Made by a program: the position numbers and the translations under genes. Shown here piece by piece: positions 45,448 through 54,100 of a stretch of DNA of 64,000 nucleotides. The DNA comes from Flavobacterium tyrosinilyticum (lineage in GTDB: Bacteria; Bacteroidota; Bacteroidia; Flavobacteriales; Flavobacteriaceae). The stretch's first letter is position 1. The number at the start of each line of letters is the position of its first letter. The stretch covers positions 1,060,030 through 1,124,029 of the forward strand of contig NZ_JAMOKG010000002.1 of NCBI RefSeq assembly GCF_023656565.1, in the 5' to 3' direction. Below the pieces are notes generated by a model. That model did no database searches. It saw nothing but the letters and a program-made list of their open reading frames with translations, and had not been told where the DNA came from.

Positions 45448-46458
45448 ATGAGAAAGATATTTTTTTTGTTAGTGATTGTGTTATGTGTTCAAAAGGTATT
45501 GTCTCAAAATGTTTATCCACCAACTGGAAATGTCGGAATAGGAACCACAAATCCACAGCAAAAGTTTGTAGTTTCTAATGACAATAAAGAAGGATTTGAA
45601 GTTTATTTAGATCCTGGCAGTACTTTAGTGGGACTGCAATCATATAACAGAAGTTTAGGCACTCATGCTAAAATGCAATTAGATGCCAGTCAATTTTCAT
45701 TTATGTATGGTTCCGTAGGAATTGGAACCTTGAATCCACAGCAAAAGTTTGTAGTTTCTAATGACAATAAAGAAGGATTTGAAGTTTATTTAGATCCTGG
45801 CAGTACTTTAGTGGGACTGCAATCATATAACAGAAGTTTAGGCACTCATTCTAAAATGCAATTAGATGCCAGTCAATTTTCATTTATGTATGGTTCCGTA
45901 GGAATTGGAACCTTGAATCCACAGCAAAAGTTTGTAGTTTCTAATGACAATAAAGAAGGATTTGAGGTTTATTTAGATCCTGTTAGTGCTTTAGTAGGAC
46001 TACAATCATATAACAGAAGTTTAGGCACTCATTCTAAAATGCAGTTAGATGCAAGTCAATTTTCATTCATGTATGGAAAGGTCGGTATAGGGAAATTGAA
46101 TCCTACAAATGAATTAGATGTAAACGGCACAATCCATTCCAAAGAAGTAAAAGTAGACATGACAGGATGGTCCGATTTTGTATTTAAAAAAGATTATGCT
46201 TTGCCAAGTTTAGAAGAAGTTGAAAAACATATCTTAGAAAAAGGTCATTTACAGAATATTCCAAATGAAGAAGAGGTTTTGAAGAATGGAATTAATCTTG
46301 GGGAAATGAATTCTAAGCTTTTGCAGAAGATTGAGGAAATGACTTTGTATATGATTGAAATGAAAAAAGAGAATGAAAATATGAAGAAAGAAAATGAGTC
46401 GCTCCAAAGAAATCAAAGAAATTTAGAAGAGAGAATAAAAAAAATTGAAACACGATAA
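45448..46458 (+). CDS. Exported fibre-like repeat protein 1
   Basis: A Sec signal peptide (IFFLLVIVLCVQKVLSQ) is followed by three almost identical 61-residue repeats (about 27-209) that each start GxVGIGTxNPQQKF. A fourth short GKVGIGKLNP start leads into a shared C-terminal module of about 100 residues: LDVNGTIHSKEVKVDMTGW, the LPSLEEVEKHI..KGHL segment, GINLGEMNSKLLQKIEEMTLY, and a charged coiled coil. The repeat motif is that of trimeric tail-fibre or adhesin-like shafts common in Bacteroidota. No catalytic site, T9SS domain or membrane anchor is seen. First gene of the putative eight-gene RHS operon, 2 bp from the next. Confidence 0.85.
   Translation: MRKIFFLLVIVLCVQKVLSQNVYPPTGNVGIGTTNPQQKFVVSNDNKEGFEVYLDPGSTLVGLQSYNRSLGTHAKMQLDASQFSFMYGSVGIGTLNPQQKFVVSNDNKEGFEVYLDPGSTLVGLQSYNRSLGTHSKMQLDASQFSFMYGSVGIGTLNPQQKFVVSNDNKEGFEVYLDPVSALVGLQSYNRSLGTHSKMQLDASQFSFMYGKVGIGKLNPTNELDVNGTIHSKEVKVDMTGWSDFVFKKDYALPSLEEVEKHILEKGHLQNIPNEEEVLKNGINLGEMNSKLLQKIEEMTLYMIEMKKENENMKKENESLQRNQRNLEERIKKIETR
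45526..46074 (+). repeat. Three 183-bp tandem repeats within fibre gene 1
   Basis: Units start at 45526, 45709 and 45892 and differ by only a few bases (for example GGCAGTACT to GTTAGTGCT in unit 3). Such identity means recent duplication or ongoing homogenisation, and allows copy number to change by recombination in frame (61 codons). Confidence 0.92.
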
Positions 46459-46460
46459 TT

Positions 46461-47459
46461 ATGAAAAAAATAATATTAATGACCTTATTAGTGGTACAAA
46501 GTATTTTTGGTCAAAACCCTTTTAATGTTGGAAGTCTTAAAATTAGTAATGACAATATTTATAATACGTGGATAAATAGTGGAGATATGGCGAGAATATT
46601 TATGGGGTTTGATGGAGCTAAAGGATATATAAGTTTTGGAGCACACACAGGAAGTGGTCATCGTGATGATATCCTTTATGTGAGGGGGAATGATGGAAAT
46701 GTTGGGATTGGAACTTCCGCCCCTCAAGCTAAATTACATATTCAAGGTGATTTGCAAAATAATGGAAATATTTTATTAGGACATATGGGGGATATTAATT
46801 ATCTAACGTCAAGAGAAATTGATCAGCAATTAGGAATTAGAGGCTCTAAATCCATAATATTTGGAACTTACAATGCTGGATGGAATGACCACATGATAAT
46901 TAGTAATACTGGTAATATAGGAATTGGAACCTCCGACCCTCAAGCTAAATTACATATTCAGGGTGATTTGCAAAATAATGGAAGTATATTCTTAGGACAT
47001 ATGGGAGATACTAATTATTTAACTTCAAGAGAAGTTGATCAGCAATTAGGAATTAGAGGTTCTAAATCCATAATATTTGGAACTTACAATGCTGGATGGA
47101 ATGATCAAATGATAATTAGTAATACTGGCAATATAGGCATAGGGATTAGTAATCCAACAAATAAGTTAGACGTCAACGGCACAATCCATTCCAAAGAAGT
47201 TAAAGTTGATATGACAGGCTGGACTTGGCCTGATTTTGTGTTCAAAAAAGAATATAATCTCCCAACATTAGAAGAAGTTGAAAAACATATTGCAGAAAAA
47301 GGGCATTTAGAGAATATTCCAAGTGAGGAAGAGGTTTTGAAAAACGGAATTAATCTTGGAGAAATGAATGCTAAGCTTCTGCAGAAAATAGAAGAATTGA
47401 CACTGTATATGATTGAAATGAAAAAAGAAATTGAAATATTAAAGAAAGATAGAAAATGA
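46461..47459 (+). CDS. Exported fibre-like repeat protein 2
   Basis: Signal peptide (IILMTLLVVQSIFGQ), an N-terminal domain of about 60 residues, then two 72-residue repeats beginning GN(V/I)GIGTS(A/D)PQAKLHIQGDL. After a third GNIGIGISNP start comes the same C-terminal module as in its neighbours (KLDVNGTIHSKEVKVDMTGW, LPTLEEVEKHI, GINLGEMNAKLLQKIEELTLY), which ends in a short coiled coil. Function unknown; structural fibre subunit by analogy. Its end overlaps the next start by 4 bp. Confidence 0.85.
   Translation: MKKIILMTLLVVQSIFGQNPFNVGSLKISNDNIYNTWINSGDMARIFMGFDGAKGYISFGAHTGSGHRDDILYVRGNDGNVGIGTSAPQAKLHIQGDLQNNGNILLGHMGDINYLTSREIDQQLGIRGSKSIIFGTYNAGWNDHMIISNTGNIGIGTSDPQAKLHIQGDLQNNGSIFLGHMGDTNYLTSREVDQQLGIRGSKSIIFGTYNAGWNDQMIISNTGNIGIGISNPTNKLDVNGTIHSKEVKVDMTGWTWPDFVFKKEYNLPTLEEVEKHIAEKGHLENIPSEEEVLKNGINLGEMNAKLLQKIEELTLYMIEMKKEIEILKKDRK
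46695..47126 (+). repeat. Two 216-bp tandem repeats within fibre gene 2
   Basis: Units 46695-46910 and 46911-47126 are about 90% or more identical by eye and encode 72 residues each. A partial third unit starts at 47127. Confidence 0.88.
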
Positions 47460-48559
47460 AAAAGTATATTGTAATTCCATTTGCTTTTATTCTCCAAATA
47501 AGCTTTTCGCAAAATACATTTCCAACAAATGGAAATGCTGGTATAGGAACTTTAGACCCTATTAGTAAATTAACAATTATTGGTTCTCTTACTGTAAATG
47601 GAGGATTAAATAATGCTAGTTCAAGACCGCCTATTTCATCGGGTACATTGATAAATGGAGAAATTAGAGGTTATAGTAATGGTTGGAATAGTGCTGATGA
47701 TGGATTTTTAAGACTATCTGCAGGAGGAGGGACAAACCCAATCAAGACTTATATTGATTTGTCTGCATATTCTACTGTACCAGATATGATGGGGAATATT
47801 GTTTTCGGAACATACGGTTATGAAAGAATGCGTATTGATTCAAATGGAAATATAGGAATTGGTAATACAAATCCAGCTGTGAAACTTGATGTGTTTGGTA
47901 CAATAAGTAGCTATGAGCCTATAGCATTGGGAGCGACTATAAATTCCTTTCAATTAATAGATCAAAGGAGTGGAAATGTTGGTGAGAATACAATTATAAA
48001 TAGATTATGGACATATAGAGATGGAAATCAAAATAATTGGTATACTTCAAGACTCCATGATGGTATTTCAGTGGACGTTTCTTTTCAGACTCCAAATGTA
48101 GATACTAAGACTTGGTGGGAAAGAGATCCTTTGGATAATATTCAATCATGGGGAAACAATTCTGAGACTTATTTAACAATTAATAAAGGTAATGTTGGTA
48201 TAGGACAAACAAATCCAACAAACAAGTTAGATGTAAACGGTACAATCCATTCCAAAGAAGTAAAAGTAGATATGACAGGCTGGTCCGATTTTGTATTTAA
48301 AAAAGAATACAAATTGCCAACATTGGAAGAAGTTGAAAAACATATTGCTGAGAAAGGGCATTTAGAGAATATTCCTAATGAAAAAGAGGTTTTAGAGAAT
48401 GGAATTAGTCTTGGGGAAATGAACTCGAAACTGCTTCAGAAAATTGAAGAATTGACTTTGTACATGATTGAAATGAAAAAAGAAAATACTCTTTTAAGAA
48501 ATAATCAGATTGAATTTCAAAATACAATTTTAGAATTGATTAACACTAAGCAAAAATGA
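47456..48559 (+). CDS. Exported fibre-like protein 3
   Basis: Signal peptide (IPFAFILQISFSQ), then GNAGIGTLDPISKLTIIGSL, a variable middle region of about 200 residues without internal repeats, GNIGIGNTNPAVKLDVFGT and GNVGIGQTNPTNKLDVNGT. The C-terminal module is almost identical to genes 1, 2 and 4 (KKEYKLPTLEEVEKHI, GISLGEMNSKLLQKIEELTLY) and ends in a coiled coil. Conserved ends with a divergent middle suggest that the middle domain carries a binding specificity. Overlaps both neighbours by 4 bp, so translation is coupled. Confidence 0.85.
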   Translation: MKKYIVIPFAFILQISFSQNTFPTNGNAGIGTLDPISKLTIIGSLTVNGGLNNASSRPPISSGTLINGEIRGYSNGWNSADDGFLRLSAGGGTNPIKTYIDLSAYSTVPDMMGNIVFGTYGYERMRIDSNGNIGIGNTNPAVKLDVFGTISSYEPIALGATINSFQLIDQRSGNVGENTIINRLWTYRDGNQNNWYTSRLHDGISVDVSFQTPNVDTKTWWERDPLDNIQSWGNNSETYLTINKGNVGIGQTNPTNKLDVNGTIHSKEVKVDMTGWSDFVFKKEYKLPTLEEVEKHIAEKGHLENIPNEKEVLENGISLGEMNSKLLQKIEELTLYMIEMKKENTLLRNNQIEFQNTILELINTKQK

Positions 48560-49545
48560 AAAAGATCCTATTGATTTTTGGAGTATTTATATATACTTCT
48601 ATTTCTAATGCGCAAGCAGCGGCAACAATAACTATCAATGATACCAGATCAGTGAATGACGCGCCTAATTTTTTAAGTCATTCCATCAGAGCGGATTTTA
48701 AAGAAAGAAGTACTATTGGTGTACCAGGAAGCGGTTTTTATTCAACAAATTTAACTTTTTCACCATGGGAAAGTATTGAAAATAGTGGGGGTAAAAATCA
48801 TCAGTTAAATTTCAACAATGACGGTATTTTTTATAGAAATGCTTATCCGTTAGATTCACAATGGGGAGGATGGGGACAATTATTAATGACAGATGCAAAT
48901 GGTAATACGAGAATTGGCAGTGTGATTATTAAGAAAAATCCTGGTATAGATGGCTCTCATATTTATTTTGGAGATCCTCTTGCGGTTTCAGGACAGCCCT
49001 CTTCGAAACTTTGCTTTGCAGGATATGGAATCCAGAATGCTGGATTTGTATGGATTCCTAACAACTCATTAGATCAAGGGAAATTATTATTAAGTTTTGG
49101 AGGTTCAGATGGTTTAATTGGGAATGAAGCAAAAGTGACTTTTCAGTCTAATGGCCATGTTGGCATAGGTACGACAAATCCAAAGAATGAACTTGATGTT
49201 AAAGGAACTATACATTCACAAGAGGTAAAAGTAGATATGACAGACTGGTCTGATTTTGTATTTAAAAAAGAATACAAATTGCCGACACTGGAAGAAGTTG
49301 AAAAACATATTGCTGAAAAAGGGCATTTAGAGAATATTCCAAGTGAAGAAGAGGTTTTGAAGAATGGAATTAATCTTGGGGAAATGAATGCTAAGCTTTT
49401 GCAGAAGATTGAAGAATTGACACTATATATGATTGAAGCGAATAAAGAAAATGCAAAGAGAGCAGAGGAAATGGAGATTATCAAAAAAGAGAATAAAGAA
49501 CTTAGATTAGGTTTAGAGAAGTTATCGAAAATTGTAAAAAAATAA
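48556..49545 (+). CDS. Exported fibre-like protein 4
   Basis: Signal peptide (ILLIFGVFIYTSISNAQ), a variable domain of about 190 residues (residues 20-210), a single GHVGIGTTNPKNELDVKGT and the shared C-terminal module (KKEYKLPTLEEVEKHI, GINLGEMNAKLLQKIEELTLY). A longer charged coiled coil follows (ENAKRAEEMEIIKKENKELR). No recognised catalytic motif. Same structural class as the neighbours; the gap to the next gene is 8 bp. Confidence 0.83.
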   Translation: MKKILLIFGVFIYTSISNAQAAATITINDTRSVNDAPNFLSHSIRADFKERSTIGVPGSGFYSTNLTFSPWESIENSGGKNHQLNFNNDGIFYRNAYPLDSQWGGWGQLLMTDANGNTRIGSVIIKKNPGIDGSHIYFGDPLAVSGQPSSKLCFAGYGIQNAGFVWIPNNSLDQGKLLLSFGGSDGLIGNEAKVTFQSNGHVGIGTTNPKNELDVKGTIHSQEVKVDMTDWSDFVFKKEYKLPTLEEVEKHIAEKGHLENIPSEEEVLKNGINLGEMNAKLLQKIEELTLYMIEANKENAKRAEEMEIIKKENKELRLGLEKLSKIVKK

Positions 49546-49553
49546 ATTAATAC

Positions 49554-50720
49554 ATGAATAGAAAATTAACGCTTATAACATTACTAATTTTTACATCGTT
49601 TGTAAAAGCACAAATTTATATCCCAGTTGAGCAAGGATTATCAGGGAATAATAATGTTGGAATTGGAAATTCAAATCCAAACGCTATGTTGACAGTAGGA
49701 GGAGGCGCTCCTCTCTTTTTAAATCGGGGTGCTAGTAGCGTTACACCTTTTTTAGCTGTTTTGAATTCAGTAAATCCAACTGATGCCAAATATGGTTGGG
49801 CATTTTATGATAACTCTACAAATGGGAATTTAGATATTTTTAGAAGAAATGGAACCTCGCAAGGAATACAATTCATGAGTTTTAATAGAAATACTGGAGA
49901 TGTCGCTATTGGAGAGATTAGCCCTCTGTTTCTTAATCACGGATCTAGTAATTCTACACCTTTTTTAGCAGTTTTGAATTCAGTAAATCCAACTGATGCC
50001 AAGTATGGCTGGGCATTTTATGATAATTCTGCAAATGGAAATTTAGATATTTTTAGAAGAAACGGAACCTCACAAGGAATAAAACTCATGAGTTTTAATA
50101 GAAACACTGGAGATGTTGCTATTGGAGAAAGCACTCCTTTATATCTTAATCACGGAGCTAGTAATTCTACACCCTTTTTAGCAGTTTTGAATTCAGTAAA
50201 CCCAACTGACGCCAAATATGGTTGGGCATTCTATGATAATCCAATAAATGGAAATTTAGATATTTTTAGAAGAAACGGAACCAGTCAAGGACTGCAATTT
50301 ATGAGTTTTGATAGGAATACTGGTGACGTTTCTATCGGTACAAGTAATTCAAATGGAAATAAGTTAGCAGTAAAAGGCACTATTGGTTGTGAAGAAATTG
50401 TAGTGAAATCTGCTAGTGCTTGGAATTGGCCAGACTATGTTTTTGCGAAAGACTATAAATTAAAACCATTGCACGAAATTAAAGAATATGTTGAAGAGAA
50501 TCATCATTTACCCGAAATTTCCTCAGCTCAAGAAATAGAAAAAAATGGTTTCATGTTGGCAGAAATGAATATGAAATTATTAAAGAAAATTGAAGAATTG
50601 ACACTTTATATGATTGAACAAGAGGAAAAAACAGAAAAACTTAAAACTCTTGTTTTAGAGCAAAACAAACTTATTTCGGAACAAAACAAACGCCTAGAAA
50701 AACTTGAAAACAAACCATGA
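49554..50720 (+). CDS. Exported fibre-like repeat protein 5 (divergent C-terminus)
   Basis: Signal peptide (LTLITLLIFTSFVKAQ), a GNNNVGIGNSNPNAMLTVGG start and three 71-residue repeats (PLFLNxGxSxxTPFLAVLNS...). The C-terminal module is homologous but not recently homogenised with the others: WNWPDYVFAKDYKLKPLHEI, HHLPEISSAQEIEKNGFML and AEMNMKLLKKIEELTLYMIE. A coiled coil with two EQNKLISEQNK-like steps ends the protein. It may be the subunit that contacts the RHS partner, since it sits next to that part of the operon. That is inference. Confidence 0.83.
   Translation: MNRKLTLITLLIFTSFVKAQIYIPVEQGLSGNNNVGIGNSNPNAMLTVGGGAPLFLNRGASSVTPFLAVLNSVNPTDAKYGWAFYDNSTNGNLDIFRRNGTSQGIQFMSFNRNTGDVAIGEISPLFLNHGSSNSTPFLAVLNSVNPTDAKYGWAFYDNSANGNLDIFRRNGTSQGIKLMSFNRNTGDVAIGESTPLYLNHGASNSTPFLAVLNSVNPTDAKYGWAFYDNPINGNLDIFRRNGTSQGLQFMSFDRNTGDVSIGTSNSNGNKLAVKGTIGCEEIVVKSASAWNWPDYVFAKDYKLKPLHEIKEYVEENHHLPEISSAQEIEKNGFMLAEMNMKLLKKIEELTLYMIEQEEKTEKLKTLVLEQNKLISEQNKRLEKLENKP
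49710..50348 (+). repeat. Three 213-bp tandem repeats within fibre gene 5
   Basis: Units start at 49710, 49923 and 50136, each 71 codons. Long stretches such as TTGAATTCAGTAAA(T/C)CCAAC are conserved between units. Confidence 0.9.
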
Positions 50721-51172
50721 AAAAAATAATTACACTTTTGTTATTAGGCATCTGCGCCTTTTCAAATGCCCAGCAGAAAATTACCTTCAGTTATGACTCG
50801 GCAGGAAATCAGATTTTGAGAAGCTTATGTCTTTCAGGCTGTAACCCTACAGGAAAAACAGTCGATGAAGCCAAAGAAATGGAAGCGGTTACCGAAGACG
50901 ACCTGCTTAAATTCTCAAAAGAAGATGTTATTTCCTATTACCCAAATCCCGTAAAAGAACAGCTTTATCTAAAATGGGAGCTCATAAACGATAACAAGGT
51001 TTCTTCCATTACCGTCTACGGAATATCAGGCCAGGTTCTGCAGAATTTTTCTCGAACAGAAAGTACCGATAACCAGATTATTTCTTTTGGAGAATATCCT
51101 AGAGGGGTTTATTTAGTAGTTCTTAACTATAAAGACGGGGAACAGAAAACGATTAAAATTATCAAGCAATAA
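50717..51172 (+). CDS. Small exported protein with YD-like motif and T9SS sorting domain
   Basis: The 151-residue protein has a signal peptide (ITLLLLGICAFSNAQ) and a short ITFSYDSAGNQILRSLC motif resembling one YD (RHS) repeat. After an acidic linker comes a T9SS type A sorting domain (YYPNPVKEQLYLKW, ITVYGISGQVLQNF, RGVYLVVLNYKDG, IKIIKQ). Its mature part is little more than a tether, so it might be a surface anchor or adaptor for the RHS protein encoded 3 bp downstream. The start overlaps the fibre gene 5 stop by 4 bp. Confidence 0.82.
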   Translation: MKKIITLLLLGICAFSNAQQKITFSYDSAGNQILRSLCLSGCNPTGKTVDEAKEMEAVTEDDLLKFSKEDVISYYPNPVKEQLYLKWELINDNKVSSITVYGISGQVLQNFSRTESTDNQIISFGEYPRGVYLVVLNYKDGEQKTIKIIKQ

Positions 51173-51175
51173 TAT

Positions 51176-54100
51176 ATGAAGCATTTTTACTTAGCATTTT
51201 TATTTACCGGTTTATCTTTTTTTGCTTCAGCTCAAGACTTGGGAGGAACACCTGTTGAAGGAGTGACTATTATCAAGAAAATCAATAAAGCGGAAGAAAC
51301 TCAAGTTAGTGGCATTGAAAATAATAGCCAAATTTCTAATTTGTCAAGTTTAGCCGCAATACCTGGGCCGACGGGAACATCAAATGAAGTAGGTGTCACC
51401 GAAGGACAGCTGTCAGTTTCGCTTAGCGGCGCAGCGAACTATTCTATTCCTATTGCAGTGCCAGCGGGAATTAATGGTGTGGTGCCCGAGGTAAATCTAG
51501 TTTATAATAGCCAGTCTGGAAATGGAATTGCAGGTTACGGCTGGAACATTTCAGGAGTCTCAGCCATAACAAGGATTCCCAGAACAAAATTTCATGATGG
51601 AAGCGTCGGAGGAATAAATCTTGACGCTAACGATCGTTTCGCCTTGGATGGACAGCGCCTGATTCTAAAAACTGGTGTGTCTTATGGTGGGGCAAATACA
51701 GCTTACGAAACAGAGAATTTCTCCAATGTAAAAATTAAAGCTATTGGCGTATCGCCTCTTGGCGCTAATTATGGACCGGCTTCTTTCTTAGTGGAATACC
51801 CTGATGGTTCCATTGCGGAATATGGTTCTGCTTTAGAATCGCAATCAATCAAAGCATGGGTCATAAATTATTGGCAAAACCCGCAGGGTGTAAGGATCTC
51901 ATATAATTATGCTAAAGCTCAAAATAATATTATTCTAACCAGTATTAAGTACGGAGCTTTAGGAGCTGCAATGCCTATCAATGAAATTAAATTTATTTAT
52001 GGTGTCCGAGCGCGGACTGAACAATCCTATATTGGGGGGCAGAGCATTCTAGATGACAAAATTTTAGAAAGAATTGAAGTAAAAGGCAATGGGCTTGGAT
52101 TTAGGAATTATGATTTAAAATATCTTGCAAATTCTATAGGATACCAGCGTTTGGAGAAAGTATTTGAATCAAGCGGAGATGGTATGAGGAGCTATAATCC
52201 AACAGTGTTCACATATGAAAACACCAGCGAGTCTATATCGTATGCAGATATTACTACAAAAGTAAACCTTGGAAATGTGTCTTCTCAAAACGCAGCCACT
52301 GTTTCTGGAGATTTTGGGGGAGATGAAAAAATGGATTTTTTAATCTACCCTACAACAGGACCGGATACCAAGTCAAAGTACTGGCTATATTCGGATATAA
52401 ATTCCGGAGGAGATAACATAGGTTTTGAACATAAAGTAGGAGCTTTTGAGGCTATTTTTCCTGTCAGCTGGCTAACCTGGAATAATAAATTATGGTCAAA
52501 ACAGGGGTGGGCTGTAGCAAAAAAAACAGATGCAAATTACATTTTCACTATTTATTCTGCAGGAACAGTCTCACCTATTTATTTCCAGTACGAAAAAACG
52601 GTTAATTTCCCTACTGTACCAATACAGGAGATTCTTTATTGTAATTCGCATTATAGCGAGAAGATTTTTCCTAAAAAAATACTTTCAGGTGATTTCAACG
52701 GTGATGGCCTCACCGATGTAATAGCCATTGATCTGCAATTGACAGAAGCATTTTATAACGATGGTTCAAATTGTGATGATATAGGCTTTGAAACGATATA
52801 TTCGAAAAAAGTCTATTTTGTGGATTTAAAAAGGGATAACACGACTAATTTCTTAACTTATTCGGGTGAGTTGGCGTCAATTATTACTTCCGCTACTAAA
52901 GTAGAAGTGGCTGATGTAAATGGCGATGGAAAATCCGATTTTATGATTTTTGAAAAAGGGAAGGCAACTGCCTATACCCTCAATGACAGCAACCAGCTCG
53001 TGTTATTATTTGATTACAGTGATCCTCAAATTTTTTCAAATTCGAATTTTCCTCTTCTGGGGGATTATAATGGAGACGGGAAAACAGATTTTATGATTCC
53101 TGGCGAAGGAAACAATAGGACCATGTCATGGATCACTTACACATCGACTGGCACTACTGTTGTGAAAACCCCTTTTTATGGCGTATGGTATTATCCTAAT
53201 GAAAGTAATTCTACCCACAATTATTTTGCCACCGATTACAATAAAGATGGAAAGACTGATTTAATTAGAGCTTCGGGTACTAAATTGTCCACATCATTAG
53301 GACGAATAGAAATAGAATGTTTTAGCAGTAAAGGCGGCATTTTTTCTTATCCTAATTCAGCCTCGGCATTAAGTGCAAGCAGTGCAGATATTAATCAGGG
53401 CATACTGCCGATTTTCTTATATACAGGAAGAGGAATACGTAGCGATGGCAAACCGTTTAATCCAACTTTGGAAATTGCATTTTTGGGCAACAATAAGATA
53501 TTTTATTTTAATTCTAATAAAGATAGTGCCAGAGACCAATTGCTGCGAACTATAACCACAGGAAATGGGGTTAGGGAAGTGATTACCTATCAGCCATTGT
53601 CTACATCTTCAATAAATGAGAATCGCATGTCAATTTACACTAGCGGATATTTGGAAAATTACCCGACAGTGGATATAGAATTCGCACCTGTTGTACAGGT
53701 AGTTACTAAATTAGAGAAATTAAGCGCTTCGGTTTATAAAAAGCAGCTGTTTGCCTATGCTGGAGCAGTCTCCAATTTGGAAGGGCTTGGCTTTATGGGA
53801 TATCGCGCCTCAATGCGAACCAATTGGTTCGAAAGCGATAATCAGACGATTAGCACTGTGTCTAAGTTTGACCCTTACCTGCGAGGTGCTGCTGTTGAGA
53901 ATTATACTTATCTGGGGATGGTCAGCCCTTCAGCAGCATTAAGCAGTCCTGCTCCAAACATTCCTAGAGCCAGCCATATTACGGTTGACAATGCCAGAAC
54001 GGCAACCGAAACCATTTTGGCAACAAACAGTATTAGGTTTAGCCCTGGCGCAGTAATTAAACCTGGAGCAGGGAATGCTTTTACGGCTAAAGTTACTTCC

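Noticed and set aside
45526..50348. Regular repeats considered as a CRISPR array
   Set aside because: Units are 183-216 bp, translate in frame without stops and have no spacer structure.
45448..50720. Fibre genes considered as prophage tail-fibre genes
   Set aside because: Each has a Sec signal peptide, and no capsid, portal, terminase, integrase or lysis gene is present.
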